A program made the translations under genes and the position numbers. From an uncultured Clostridium sp. (GTDB taxonomy: Bacteria; Cyanobacteriota; Vampirovibrionia; Gastranaerophilales; Gastranaerophilaceae), in NCBI GenBank assembly GCA_905212085.1, contig CAJMDF010000023.1, positions 1-31,063 on the forward strand: DNA of 31,063 nt, written 5' to 3'. Every line of letters starts with the position of its first letter. The first letter of the stretch is position 1. Positions 23,005 through 30,429 of the stretch are shown here, in pieces. The notes under the pieces are model-generated. The model was not told the origin of the DNA. It was given only the letters and a program-made list of their open reading frames with translations, and ran no database searches.

Positions 23005-23631
23005 ATGTCAAAAGAAATATTAAGTACAAACGGAGAAAAATTAGGCGAAATTACATTGAACGAAAATGTATTCGGTGTAGAACCTAATTTACATGTAATG
23101 CACTTAGCATTAAGAAGACAATTAAATAACGCTCGTCAAGGTTCAGCTTGTGCTAAAACAAGAGCAGAAGTATCTGGCGGCGGTAAAAAACCTTGGAAAC
23201 AAAAAGGTACAGGTAGAGCAAGAGCAGGTTCTCTTCGTTCTCCATTATTTGCAGGCGGTGGCGTAATCTTTGGACCAAAACCAAGAAGTTATGCATTCAA
23301 CATGCCTCAAAAAGCTAGACAATTAGCTATTAAATCAGCATTGTCAGCTAGAAGCGAACAAATGGTTGTAGTAAAAGATTTTTCTGCAATCACTGAACCA
23401 AAAACAAAATTAATGGTTAGTGCATTAAAATCATTAAACGTAACTGGTAAAATTTTAATCGTTGCAGATGTAAAAGCTGAAGAAAATAAAAATTTAGAAT
23501 TATCAGCAAGAAACATCCCAAGCGTAAAAATCATTTTACCTTCAAACCTTAACGTAAAAGATTTACTGGAAGCTGATTCTGTTGTAATTACCGAATCTGC
23601 TGTTAACGATATAACAGAAAGGCTACAATAA
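23005..23631 (+). CDS. rplD: 50S ribosomal protein L4
   Basis: The 208 residues give normal length. The long RNA-binding loop has GGGKKPWKQKGTGRARAGS, seen as KPWKQKGTGRAR, which lines the exit tunnel. L4 proteins in other bacteria repress their own S10 operon by binding the mRNA leader, which makes the structured rpsJ-rplC gap of interest. AAAGGA lies 14 bases before the ATG. The TAA overlaps the rplW ATG by one base. Confidence 0.97.
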   Translation: MSKEILSTNGEKLGEITLNENVFGVEPNLHVMHLALRRQLNNARQGSACAKTRAEVSGGGKKPWKQKGTGRARAGSLRSPLFAGGGVIFGPKPRSYAFNMPQKARQLAIKSALSARSEQMVVVKDFSAITEPKTKLMVSALKSLNVTGKILIVADVKAEENKNLELSARNIPSVKIILPSNLNVKDLLEADSVVITESAVNDITERLQ

Positions 23632-23939
23632 TGAGTAAAGCAAGAACAAATACGGAAAAATTATATGATGTAATTAAAAAACCTATCATTACTGAAAAGT
23701 CTGTAGGTGCTACAACTCTAGGTCAATACACTTTTGAAGTAGTAAAAGATGCTACAAAAGTTGAAATTGCACAAGCTGTAGAATTAGCTTTTCCTGGAAG
23801 AAAAGTTAAAAAAGTAAGAACAGTTTACATGCCATCTCATGAAAAAAGAATGGGATACAAATTCGGTAGAACTGATTCTTCTAAAAAAGCCATCGTAACA
23901 ATCGAAGGCGATCCGATTGAAGAATTAATCGGAGCATAA
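23631..23939 (+). CDS. rplW: 50S ribosomal protein L23
   Basis: This is a 102-residue protein with KPIITEKSVGATTLGQYTFEV at about 17-37 and a basic loop KKVRTVYMPSHEKRMGYKFGR, both L23 hallmarks. L23 lies at the tunnel exit and docks trigger factor and SRP. Its ATG overlaps the rplD stop (TAATG), so it is translationally coupled. Confidence 0.95.
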   Translation: MSKARTNTEKLYDVIKKPIITEKSVGATTLGQYTFEVVKDATKVEIAQAVELAFPGRKVKKVRTVYMPSHEKRMGYKFGRTDSSKKAIVTIEGDPIEELIGA

Positions 23940-23945
23940 TAAAAA

Positions 23946-23968
23946 CAGGGCGTAAGGCGTATGTCCTG
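23946..23968 (+). promoter_or_regulatory. Hairpin between rplW and rplB
   Basis: CAGGGC (23946-23951) pairs with GTCCTG (23963-23968), one G-U pair included, around an 11-base loop. It lies upstream of the AAAGGAG site of rplB. Confidence 0.4.
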
Positions 23969-24005
23969 AAAATGACACAAAGCCAATTAAAGGAGAAAAA
24001 TAAAA

Positions 24006-24833
24006 ATGGCAATCAGAAAAATAAACCCTACATCTCCAGGCCAAAGAGGGATGACAAAAAGTGATTATCAAGAAATCACTTGCACAACTCCTGAAAAATC
24101 ATTGTTAAAATCATTGAAAAAAACAGCAGGAAGAAATAATACAGGTAGAATTACATGTCGTCACAAAGGCGGCGGTGTAAAAAGAACATACCGTATCATA
24201 GATTTCAAACGTGAAAAATTTGGCGTACCAGCAACAGTAAAAACTATTGAATACGATCCAAACAGAAACGTTAGAATTTCATTAGTATTCTACGCAGATG
24301 GTGAAAAAAGATATATTTTAACACCGGAAGGACTAAACGTAGGCGATGTAATCGTAAGCGGACCTGAAGCTCCTGTACAAACAGGTAACGCACTTCCGCT
24401 TGAATTAATTCCGTTAGGTACAATAGTTCATAATATTGAACTTACACCTGGTCGTGGCGGTGTTATGGTAAGATCTGCAGGTAACGCAGCTCAAGTTATG
24501 GCTAAAGAAGGCAACTACGTTACAATCAAACTTCCATCATCAGAAATGAGAATGGTAAGAAAAGAATGTATGGCTACAATCGGTACTTTAGGTAATGCAG
24601 AATTCAAAAACTTATCTATCGGTAAAGCAGGTAGAAAACGTTACTTAGGTATCCGCCCAACAGTACGTGGTGTTACAATGAACCCTTGCGATCACCCACA
24701 CGGTGGTGGTGAAGGTAAAACAGGTCCAGGGGGTAATCCAAAAACACCTTGGGGTAAACCAGCTCTTGGTCATAAGACTAGAAAATCAGGAAAAGCTTCT
24801 GATAAACTAATCGTTAGAAGAAGAAAAAAATAA
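24006..24833 (+). CDS. rplB: 50S ribosomal protein L2
   Basis: This 275-residue protein of normal length begins MAIRKINPTSPGQRGMT. RHKGGGVKRTYRIIDF near 50-65 and GVTMNPCDHPHGGGEGKT at about 218-235 are the conserved L2 segments; the His-containing loop lies near the peptidyl transferase centre. A strong AAAGGAG ribosome binding site precedes it. A GC-rich hairpin follows before rpsS. Confidence 0.98.
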   Translation: MAIRKINPTSPGQRGMTKSDYQEITCTTPEKSLLKSLKKTAGRNNTGRITCRHKGGGVKRTYRIIDFKREKFGVPATVKTIEYDPNRNVRISLVFYADGEKRYILTPEGLNVGDVIVSGPEAPVQTGNALPLELIPLGTIVHNIELTPGRGGVMVRSAGNAAQVMAKEGNYVTIKLPSSEMRMVRKECMATIGTLGNAEFKNLSIGKAGRKRYLGIRPTVRGVTMNPCDHPHGGGEGKTGPGGNPKTPWGKPALGHKTRKSGKASDKLIVRRRKK

Positions 24834-24850
24834 GAAATAACAAATAAATA

Positions 24851-24878
24851 GGCAATGGGGCTTAATGCCCCAAAGGCC
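24851..24878 (+). promoter_or_regulatory. GC-rich hairpin between rplB and rpsS
   Basis: TGGGGC (24856-24861) and GCCCCA (24867-24872) form a perfect stem with loop TTAAT. GGC (24851-24853) and GCC (24876-24878) can extend it across a small internal loop. No T run follows, so it probably shapes or protects the mRNA and does not end it. Confidence 0.55.
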
Positions 24879-24904
24879 TTTGAACCAATAAGGAGAAAAT
24901 ATTA

Positions 24905-25186
24905 ATGGCACGTTCATTAAAAAAAGGTCCATATGTAGAAGAAGCTCTACAAAATAAAATCGCAAAAATGAATGCAAACTCTGAAAAAAAAGTTATAAAA
25001 ACTTGGTCAAGAGCATCCATGATTGTACCTGATATGTTAGGACATACAATCGCGGTTCACAACGGAAAAACTCATGTACCTGTTTATGTAACAGAACAAA
25101 TGATCGGACACAAATTAGGTGAGTTTGCACCAACAAGATTATTCAAAGGACACGCAGGCTCTGACAAGACTGCTAAACGTAAGTAA
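24905..25186 (+). CDS. rpsS: 30S ribosomal protein S19
   Basis: This is a 93-residue protein beginning MARSLKKGPYVEEAL. TWSRASMIVPDMLGHTIAVHNGK at about 36-58 and MIGHKLGEFAPTR at about 70-82 are diagnostic for S19. It sits in the small-subunit head near the A site. It has an AAGGAG ribosome binding site and lies 29 bases before rplV. Confidence 0.97.
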   Translation: MARSLKKGPYVEEALQNKIAKMNANSEKKVIKTWSRASMIVPDMLGHTIAVHNGKTHVPVYVTEQMIGHKLGEFAPTRLFKGHAGSDKTAKRK

Positions 25187-25215
25187 CGCAATTAAAAGAA
25201 TAAGGAAATAAAAAA

Positions 25216-25551
25216 ATGGAAGCTAAAGCAAGACAAACAGATATTAAAATGACAGCTAGAAAACTTCGCAGAGTAATCAACGAAGTAAGAGGAAAATCTG
25301 TCGTTGAAGCTCAAGATATGTTGCGTTTTATGCCTTATTTTGCCGCTAGAGTAGTTGAAAAGAACTTGAAAGCAGCAGTTGCAAATGCACAAGAAAAATA
25401 TGGCGTAGGTGCTGAATCTTTAAAGGTTTCTGAAATCTTTGCAGATGAAAGCGTTACATATAAAAGAGCAAGAACAAGAGCGCAAGGTCGTATGTATAAA
25501 AGACTAAAACGCACTTCTCACTTAACATTAAAAGTAAGTGATATCAAGTAG
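25216..25551 (+). CDS. rplV: 50S ribosomal protein L22
   Basis: The protein has 111 residues. TARKLRRVINEVRGKSV (about 13-29) and the tunnel-loop region ESLKVSEIFADES, then KRARTRAQGRMYKRLKRTSHLT, are typical of L22. Its hairpin lines the exit tunnel opposite L4. AAGGAA lies ten bases before the ATG. Confidence 0.96.
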   Translation: MEAKARQTDIKMTARKLRRVINEVRGKSVVEAQDMLRFMPYFAARVVEKNLKAAVANAQEKYGVGAESLKVSEIFADESVTYKRARTRAQGRMYKRLKRTSHLTLKVSDIK

Positions 25552-25575
25552 TAGTAATAACAAAAGGTAAATAAA

Positions 25576-26307
25576 ATGGGACAAAAAACACATCCAAAAG
25601 GATTTAGAATCGGCATAATTCAACCTTGGGTAAGCACATGGTTTGCTAAGGTAAAAGATTATGGTGCATTCGTAGCAGAAGACGCTAAAATAAGAAAATT
25701 TATTAAGAAAAAACTTTATGCTGCAGGTGTTTCTAAGATTTTAATCGCTAGAAAAGCCCAAAACATAACTATCACAGTAGTAACAGCTAAACCTGGTATC
25801 GTTGTTGGTCGTGGTGGTCAAGGTATTGAAGATTTGAAAAAAGAAGTTTCAAAATACATCGGAAAACCTGTAATCATCAACGTTGTAGAAGTTGCAAGAA
25901 TTGATGCAGATGCACAACTTGTAGCAGAAGCAATTGCTCAACAATTAGAAAAACGTGTAGCTTTCAGACGTGCAATGAAACAAGCAATGCAACGTACAAT
26001 GAGAGCTGGTGCTCAAGGTATTAAAGTTATGGTATCCGGACGTTTAGGCGGAGCTGAAATTGCTCGTTCAGAATGGGCAAAAGAAGGAAGAATTCCTCTT
26101 CAAACACTTCGTGCTGATGTTGATTACGGATTTACAGAAGCTGATACTATTATGGGTAAAATCGGTGTTAAAGTTTGGATTTTCAAAGGTAACTTAATGC
26201 CTGGCGAAAAAGCAGACCAAAACATCAAAGCAAAAAGCGGTAAAGAAGGTTCTGAAAAAGGCGGAAGACGTCCAAGACGCAGAATCGCATCTAATGAAGA
26301 AGCATAA
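25576..26307 (+). CDS. rpsC: 30S ribosomal protein S3
   Basis: The protein has 243 residues. It begins MGQKTHPKGFRIGIIQPW, has the KH-domain loop VVGRGGQGIEDL near 75-86, and the C-terminal domain with VSGRLGGAEIARSEW and GRIPLQTLRADVDYGF. The tail after about 215 is basic (SEKGGRRPRRR). S3 forms part of the mRNA entry channel. The ribosome binding site is the weak AAAGG. Confidence 0.98.
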   Translation: MGQKTHPKGFRIGIIQPWVSTWFAKVKDYGAFVAEDAKIRKFIKKKLYAAGVSKILIARKAQNITITVVTAKPGIVVGRGGQGIEDLKKEVSKYIGKPVIINVVEVARIDADAQLVAEAIAQQLEKRVAFRRAMKQAMQRTMRAGAQGIKVMVSGRLGGAEIARSEWAKEGRIPLQTLRADVDYGFTEADTIMGKIGVKVWIFKGNLMPGEKADQNIKAKSGKEGSEKGGRRPRRRIASNEEA

Positions 26308-26352
26308 CCGCAAATTATAAATAGTAAGAAAAACTAAATGGAGTAAAATAAA

Positions 26353-26772
26353 ATGTTACAGCCTAAAAAAACTAAATACCGCAAAATGATGAAAGGCAGA
26401 ATGAAAGGTACAGAAACCAGAGGAACAAAATTAGAATTTGGTGGCTATGCACTTCAAGCTGTTGAACCTGGTTGGATTACCAGCAGACAAATCGAGGCTG
26501 CACGTCGTGCAATGACTCGTGAAATCAAACGTGGCGGTAACGTTTGGATTAAAATATTCCCTGATAAACCAATTACTGCAAAACCTGCTGAAACTCGTAT
26601 GGGTTCAGGTAAAGGTAATTTGGAATATTGGGTAGCAGTTGTTAAACCGAACAGAATTCTATTTGAACTTGACTATTTCGACAGAAGTGTTGCAGTTCAC
26701 GCATTAGAATTGGCTGCTCAAAAACTGCCTATCAAAGTTAAAGTAGTAGAAAAAGCTAAGTTAGAAGCGTAA
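26353..26772 (+). CDS. rplP: 50S ribosomal protein L16
   Basis: The 139 residues are of normal length. It begins MLQPKKTKYRKMMKGRMKG. ITSRQIEAARRAMTREIKRGG at about 40-60 and RMGSGKGNLEYWVAVVKP at about 81-98 are conserved L16 segments. L16 lies near the A-site tRNA elbow. It is followed by rpmC after 30 bases. Confidence 0.97.
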   Translation: MLQPKKTKYRKMMKGRMKGTETRGTKLEFGGYALQAVEPGWITSRQIEAARRAMTREIKRGGNVWIKIFPDKPITAKPAETRMGSGKGNLEYWVAVVKPNRILFELDYFDRSVAVHALELAAQKLPIKVKVVEKAKLEA

Positions 26773-26802
26773 TTACGCTACAACTAATAAGGAAAATAAA
26801 AA

Positions 26803-27000
26803 ATGAAATTAGATGAAATGCGCGAAAAAACAGTAGAAGAGCTGCAAAGTGCAATAAATGAATGGAAAAAAGATTTGTTTAACTACAAATTACAACTTTC
26901 AACTCATAAATTAGAAAACACTGCAATGATTTCTAAAACAAAAAAATTGATAGCTCAAGCAAAAACTGTAATAAAAGAAAAAGAGGTACAACATGCCTAA
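26803..27000 (+). CDS. rpmC: 50S ribosomal protein L29
   Basis: The protein has 65 residues, beginning MKLDEMREKTVEELQSAI, two long helices as in L29. Residues NYKLQLSTHKLEN match the L-R-x-Q-x-A-x-x-q-L-x-N motif in a variant form. It lies at the tunnel exit near L23. Its end overlaps rpsQ by eight bases. Confidence 0.93.
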   Translation: MKLDEMREKTVEELQSAINEWKKDLFNYKLQLSTHKLENTAMISKTKKLIAQAKTVIKEKEVQHA

Positions 27001-27238
27001 GAAAGAAAAACAAGGTGTAGTAATCAGCAACAAAATGGATAAAACAATCGTAGTTAAAGTAGCAGATTATGAACCACATCCAAAATACAAAAAAATTATT
27101 GAATCAAATAAAAACTACAAAGCTCATGATGAAGGTAACATTTGCAACGAAGGCGATATCGTTAGAATTGTAGAATCAAGACCTATCTCTGGCGACAAAC
27201 GTTGGACATTAGCTGAAGTAGTTGAAAAAGCTAGATAG
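26993..27238 (+). CDS. rpsQ: 30S ribosomal protein S17
   Basis: The protein has 81 residues. GVVISNKMDKTIVVKV at about 8-23, HPKYKKIIESNKNYKAHDE, and GDIVRIVESRPISGDKRW at about 55-72 are the S17 signature segments. It binds 16S rRNA early in assembly. The AGAGG ribosome binding site lies inside rpmC, and the two genes overlap by eight bases. Confidence 0.96.
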   Translation: MPKKEKQGVVISNKMDKTIVVKVADYEPHPKYKKIIESNKNYKAHDEGNICNEGDIVRIVESRPISGDKRWTLAEVVEKAR

Positions 27239-27255
27239 TAATATCTATTAGTCAA

Positions 27256-27273
27256 CATTACCATAGCGTAATG
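27256..27273 (+). promoter_or_regulatory. Hairpin between rpsQ and rplN
   Basis: CATTAC (27256-27261) pairs perfectly with GTAATG (27268-27273) around a six-base loop in the 82-base gap. No T run follows. Confidence 0.4.
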
Positions 27274-27320
27274 AGAGGACGAAACAGTAAAACATTCTTT
27301 AAAAATAAAGGAAAATAAAA

Positions 27321-27689
27321 ATGATACAACAAGAAACTAGACTAGAAGTAGCAGATAATACAGGTGCAAAAGAACTTTTATGCATTCGTGTAATGGGAAG
27401 TTCAAATAAAAAATTTGCTGCAGTTGGCGATGAAATCGTAGCAGCAGTAAAAGATGCAAACCCAAATATGCCTGTAAAAAAATCTGAAGTTGTTAGAGCT
27501 GTTGTAGTTAGAACAAAAGCTGATATCAAACGTGCAGACGGATCAGTTATCAGATTTGACGAAAACGCAGCAGTTATTATCAACAAAGATGGCAACCCAC
27601 GTGGAACACGTGTTTTCGGACCTGTAGCTCGTGAATTAAGAGATAAAGGTTACATGAAAATCGTTTCTCTTGCACCGGAAGTTATCTAG
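27321..27689 (+). CDS. rplN: 50S ribosomal protein L14
   Basis: The 122 residues give the exact usual length. It begins MIQQETRLEVADNTGAKELLCIRV, seen as VADNTGAKE. VRAVVVRTKADIKRADGS at about 56-73 and GTRVFGPVARELRDKGYMKIVSLAPEVI at the end are conserved. L14 forms an intersubunit bridge. AAAGGA lies nine bases before the ATG. Confidence 0.98.
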   Translation: MIQQETRLEVADNTGAKELLCIRVMGSSNKKFAAVGDEIVAAVKDANPNMPVKKSEVVRAVVVRTKADIKRADGSVIRFDENAAVIINKDGNPRGTRVFGPVARELRDKGYMKIVSLAPEVI

Positions 27690-27730
27690 TGCAAGATAGA
27701 TAATCCAATAAAATATAAAGGAAAAACAAA

Positions 27731-28066
27731 ATGACAAAGAAAAAATTGCATGTAAAAAATACTGACAGAGTAATGATTATTGCAGGCAAAGATAAAGGCA
27801 AATCAGGAAACATTAAAAAAGTTAACGTTACTGAAGGCACTGTTACTGTTGAAGGTTTGAATATGGCTACAAAAGCTCAAAAACCTCAACCTATGGCAGG
27901 AATACAAGGCGGTTTAATCAAAGTTGAAGCTCCTGTAGATGCTTCTAATGTAATGGTTATTTGCCCTGCTTGCGAAAAACCGACAAGGATCAAACACGAA
28001 GTCGTTGACGGCAAAAAAGTTCGTGTTTGTAAAAAATGTGGTGAACAATTAGATGCAAAATTATAA
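27731..28066 (+). CDS. rplX: 50S ribosomal protein L24
   Basis: The protein has 111 residues. The KOW motif is VMIIAGKDKGKSGNIKKV at about 14-31. The C-terminal part has CPACEKPTR (about 79-87) and CKKCGEQ (about 101-107), a CxxC pair that probably binds zinc, as in many bacterial L24 proteins. L24 starts large-subunit assembly. AAAGGA lies eight bases before the ATG. Confidence 0.96.
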   Translation: MTKKKLHVKNTDRVMIIAGKDKGKSGNIKKVNVTEGTVTVEGLNMATKAQKPQPMAGIQGGLIKVEAPVDASNVMVICPACEKPTRIKHEVVDGKKVRVCKKCGEQLDAKL

Positions 28067-28122
28067 TATTTACATGTTTATTGTATAATATTATTGCATC
28101 GTAGAATTAAGGAAATACGAAA

Positions 28123-28683
28123 ATGACAACAAAAACTAGAAGTTTAAAAGCAAAATATCAAGAAGAAGTAATTCCTGCATTAAAGGAAAAATTCGGATAT
28201 AAAAATATTAACCAAATACCAAAGCTTCACAAAATTGTTTTGAATATGGGTGTAGGAGAAGCTTCTCACAACTCTAAAATTGCAGAAGCAATTGAAGCTC
28301 AATTGACTAAAATAGCTGGTCAAAAATGCGTAGTTACAAAAGCTAAAAAATCAATCGCATCTTATAAGTTAAGAGAAGGAATGCCTGTAGGTGCAATGGT
28401 TACATTGCGTGGCGAAAGAATGTATGACTTCTTACAAAAACTTATTTGTGTAGTATTGCCTCGTATTCGTGACTTCAGAGGTATCTCTCCAAAAAGTTTT
28501 GACGGTCGTGGAAACTATACTTTAGGTTTGAAAGAACAAGCATTATTCCCGGAAATTACTTATGAAGAAGTTGATTTAGTAAAAGGTATGAACGTATCTG
28601 TAATCACTACAGCTCAAACTGATGAAGAAGCTCGTGAATTACTAAAATTATTGGGAATGCCTTTTAAAGGGATGAACAAATAG
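28123..28683 (+). CDS. rplE: 50S ribosomal protein L5
   Basis: The protein has 186 residues. IPKLHKIVLNMGVGEA near 28-43, SIASYKLREGMPVGAMVTLRG at about 82-102, and RIRDFRGISPKSFDGRGNYTLGLKEQALFPEI, seen as FDGRGNYTLG, are L5 hallmarks. L5 binds 5S rRNA and contacts P-site tRNA. Two small hairpins follow its stop codon. Confidence 0.98.
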   Translation: MTTKTRSLKAKYQEEVIPALKEKFGYKNINQIPKLHKIVLNMGVGEASHNSKIAEAIEAQLTKIAGQKCVVTKAKKSIASYKLREGMPVGAMVTLRGERMYDFLQKLICVVLPRIRDFRGISPKSFDGRGNYTLGLKEQALFPEITYEEVDLVKGMNVSVITTAQTDEEARELLKLLGMPFKGMNK

Positions 28684-28714
28684 GAAGCGTAGCCGCTTCA
28701 TCCGCTAATAGCGG
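28684..28714 (+). promoter_or_regulatory. Two tandem hairpins between rplE and rpsN
   Basis: GAAGCG (28684-28689) pairs with CGCTTC (28694-28699) around TAGC. CCGCT (28702-28706) pairs with AGCGG (28710-28714) around AAT. They begin immediately after the rplE stop. The two stems share the GCCGCT/AGCGG core, so alternative pairing is possible. Confidence 0.5.
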
Positions 28715-28755
28715 TTATGACAACAACAAACAAAAAATAAAAAAAGGAGAAATTC

Positions 28756-28962
28756 ATGGCTAAAAAAGCGATGATAAACAAAGAACTAAGACGCGAAAAA
28801 CTTGTTGCAGCCGGGAAATACCCTGCAGTAAGACTTCATAACAGATGCAGCATTTGTGGAAGACCTCACGGTTACCACAGAGATTTCGGTCTTTGCAGAA
28901 TTTGTTTAAGAAAAATGGCTCACGAAGGATTACTTCCGGGCGTTACAAAAGCAAGCTGGTAG
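28756..28962 (+). CDS. rpsN: 30S ribosomal protein S14, zinc-binding type
   Basis: The protein has 68 residues. The zinc pairs CSIC and CRIC flank GRPHGYHRDFGL, so this is the zinc-containing form (type Z, usually about 61 residues), here with a slightly longer N-terminus (MAKKAMINKELRREKL). The end RKMAHEGLLPGVTKASW is typical. It sits in the small-subunit head. A strong AAAAGGAG ribosome binding site precedes it. A terminator follows, which is unusual inside the spc operon. Confidence 0.95.
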   Translation: MAKKAMINKELRREKLVAAGKYPAVRLHNRCSICGRPHGYHRDFGLCRICLRKMAHEGLLPGVTKASW

Positions 28963-29017
28963 TAAAGTATACCGTGAAAATAACTTAGACTTTTTAATAG
29001 TTTATAGTAAAACTTTG

Positions 29018-29077
29018 TTTTGCATAAATTTATAAAGTCGTAAGTAAATGAAACGTTCTACTTTATCTTATGCGAAA
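29018..29077 (+). ncRNA. Long hairpin before a terminator, possible small RNA
   Basis: TTTTGCATAA (29018-29027) pairs with TTATGCGAAA (29068-29077, one G-U). ATAAAGT (29032-29038) pairs with ACTTTAT (29060-29066) inside it. A TATAGT -10-like box at 29003-29008 lies just upstream and a terminator at 29090 just downstream, so a free RNA of about 115 bases is conceivable. It may equally be the 3' end of the rpsN transcript. Confidence 0.35.
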
Positions 29078-29089
29078 TATAAATATAAT

Positions 29090-29130
29090 AAAACCAAAGG
29101 ACCGAGGGATGCGGTCTTTTTTGGTTTTTT
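29090..29130 (+). terminator. Rho-independent terminator after rpsN
   Basis: GACCG (29100-29104) pairs with CGGTC (29112-29116), extended by AAA/TTT, a two-base bulge and AAAACC / GGTTTT, and followed by T. The stem totals about 14-15 pairs. It would end transcription in the middle of the usual spc gene order. Confidence 0.8.
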
Positions 29131-29204
29131 ATAATCAAGTAACAATAATTAATATATTTAAATATATACTTGTAAATATAATTAGTTCATGATACTTTAA
29201 TTAT

Positions 29205-29317
29205 ACAGTTCCAGACTGCTGAAATACGCTTAATTATAAAGCAACAATTAATTCAGTAAGTGGTGTAATAGTTAAAAAGGATACTGCCTATAACTGTGGG
29301 TAAGTCCTCGAAAGGGA
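29205..29317 (+). promoter_or_regulatory. Foldable leader of rpsH with partly hidden ribosome binding site
   Basis: ACAGTT (29205-29210) pairs with AACTGT (29292-29297) and encloses CTGAA + TTAATT (29219-29223, 29230-29235) pairing with AATTAA + TTCAG (29246-29256). AGTTA (29270-29274) could instead pair with TAACT (29291-29295), excluding the first helix. TCCT (29305-29308) can pair with the AGGGA ribosome binding site (29313-29317). This looks like a control leader, but it is drawn by eye. Confidence 0.4.
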
Positions 29318-29324
29318 AAATTTT

Positions 29325-29723
29325 ATGTCAATGACAGATCCTATAGCAGATATGCTAACAAGAATTAGAAACGCTAATATGGTATCACACCCATCAGTAT
29401 CAATGCCATCTTCAAAATTAAAAGTTCAATTAGCTAGACTTTTAAAAGAAGAAGGTTTTATTACTGATTACAGCGAAAAAGTAGAAGGTAAATTTAAAGT
29501 ATTAGAAATCACTTTAAAATACGATGCTAACAACAAACCTATCATTACAAAATTAGAAAGAATTTCTAAACCAGGTTTGAGAAACTACAGCAAAGCTAAA
29601 AATCTTCCTAAAGTATTAGGTGGTATGGGTATCGCTATCGTTTCTACTAGCAAAGGTCTTTTAACAGACAGAAAAGCTAGAAAAGAAAACATCGGTGGCG
29701 AAGTTCTTTGCTACGTTTACTAA
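29325..29723 (+). CDS. rpsH: 30S ribosomal protein S8
   Basis: The 132 residues are of normal length. It begins MSMTDPIADMLTRIRNAN. The end ISKPGLRNYSKAKNLPKVLGGMGIAIVSTSKGLLTDRKARKENIGGEVLCYVY, seen as GGMGIAIVSTSKGLLTD, is diagnostic. S8 organises the 16S central domain and in E. coli represses the spc operon by binding mRNA near rplE. Here a long foldable leader sits directly before rpsH. The ribosome binding site AAAGGG lies eight bases before the ATG. Confidence 0.97.
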   Translation: MSMTDPIADMLTRIRNANMVSHPSVSMPSSKLKVQLARLLKEEGFITDYSEKVEGKFKVLEITLKYDANNKPIITKLERISKPGLRNYSKAKNLPKVLGGMGIAIVSTSKGLLTDRKARKENIGGEVLCYVY

Positions 29724-29815
29724 TCAGTAATCAGAAGAACAGAGGACAAGAGGTAAAGACTTTTTCGTTAAATAACTTGCCTTAATATGAAATCTGGACT
29801 TCTTGAATCTATATT
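29724..29815 (+). repeat. Purine-rich intergenic module similar to the atpD-atpC gap
   Basis: The segment has CAGAAG (29732-29737) and GAGGACAAGAGG (29742-29753), then AAAGACTTTTT and ACTTCTTGA (29798-29806). The same words in the same order (GAAGACAAGAAG, AAAGACTTT, ACTTCTTGA) occur in the atpD-atpC gap at 9711-9759. TCAGAAG can pair with CTTCTTGA across one bulge. It may be a dispersed small palindromic element. Confidence 0.3.
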
Positions 29816-29878
29816 CAAACATAATTGGTAGAAAAGTTTGAAATTAAGTACACAATATACCTAAAGGAGAAAATTAAA

Positions 29879-30418
29879 ATGTCACGTATTGGTAAAAAAC
29901 CTATCGAAATCCCACAAGGGGTTGAAGTTAAAATAGAAGGTCATACAGTTACTGTAAAAGGACCTCACGGAACAGAAGTAGTTGAAGTTCGTCCAGAAAT
30001 TGAAGTAAAAATGGAAGATAACCATGTTGTACTTTCAAAAATTGGTGATTCTAGAGAAACAGATGCTCTATATGGATTATCAAGAACTTTGATTGCTAAC
30101 GCAGTACACGGCGTAAAAGAACAATTTGAAAAGAAATTAGAAATCCAAGGTGTTGGTTACCGTGCAAATATGGAAGGTAAAAATCTTAACCTTTCATTAG
30201 GTTATTCTCACCCTGTGATCGTTGAACCACCTGAAGGAATCACAATTACAGTAGAAGCTAACACAAAAATTTCTGTAAAAGGTTCAAATAAACAAACTGT
30301 TGGTGATGTAGCAGCATTCATCAGATCTAAAAGACCTCCTGAAGTTTATAAAGGAAAAGGTGTTAGATATGAAGGTGAACACATCAGACGTAAAGCTGGT
30401 AAAGCTGGTAAAAAATAG
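29879..30418 (+). CDS. rplF: 50S ribosomal protein L6
   Basis: The protein is 179 residues from MSRIGKKPIEIP, the normal L6 start, with a strong AAAGGAG upstream. An in-frame TTG 54 bases earlier is rejected. The two repeated domains are visible, with GVGYRANMEGKNLNLSLGYSHPV at about 86-108 and KRPPEVYKGKGVRYEGEHIRRKAGKAG near the end. L6 lies near the factor-binding site. It is separated from rpsH by 155 bases, far more than usual. Confidence 0.97.
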   Translation: MSRIGKKPIEIPQGVEVKIEGHTVTVKGPHGTEVVEVRPEIEVKMEDNHVVLSKIGDSRETDALYGLSRTLIANAVHGVKEQFEKKLEIQGVGYRANMEGKNLNLSLGYSHPVIVEPPEGITITVEANTKISVKGSNKQTVGDVAAFIRSKRPPEVYKGKGVRYEGEHIRRKAGKAGKK

Positions 30419-30429
30419 GATAAAACTTA

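Larger units (their letters stand above)
28963..29324. other. 362-base gap between rpsN and rpsH
   Basis: This is the only gene-free stretch over 300 bases. Apart from the features listed separately it is AT-rich. It holds, in order, a TATAGT box (29003-29008), a long hairpin (29018-29077), a terminator (29090-29130), AT-rich sequence with a possible TATAAT at 29177-29182, and a foldable rpsH leader (29205-29317). No convincing protein gene is visible on either strand. Confidence 0.7.

Noticed and set aside
28069..28089. Promoter between rplX and rplE (TTTACA and TATAAT)
   Set aside because: The boxes are only nine bases apart, far from the 16-18 needed, so the match is probably chance in AT-rich sequence.
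29205..29324. A tRNA-like fold before rpsH
   Set aside because: There is no T-arm GTTCRA sequence, no seven-base acceptor stem and no CCA end.
29825..29878. TTG start that extends L6 by 18 residues
   Set aside because: The extension is unlike L6, and MSRIGKKPI at 29879 has a strong AAAGGAG.
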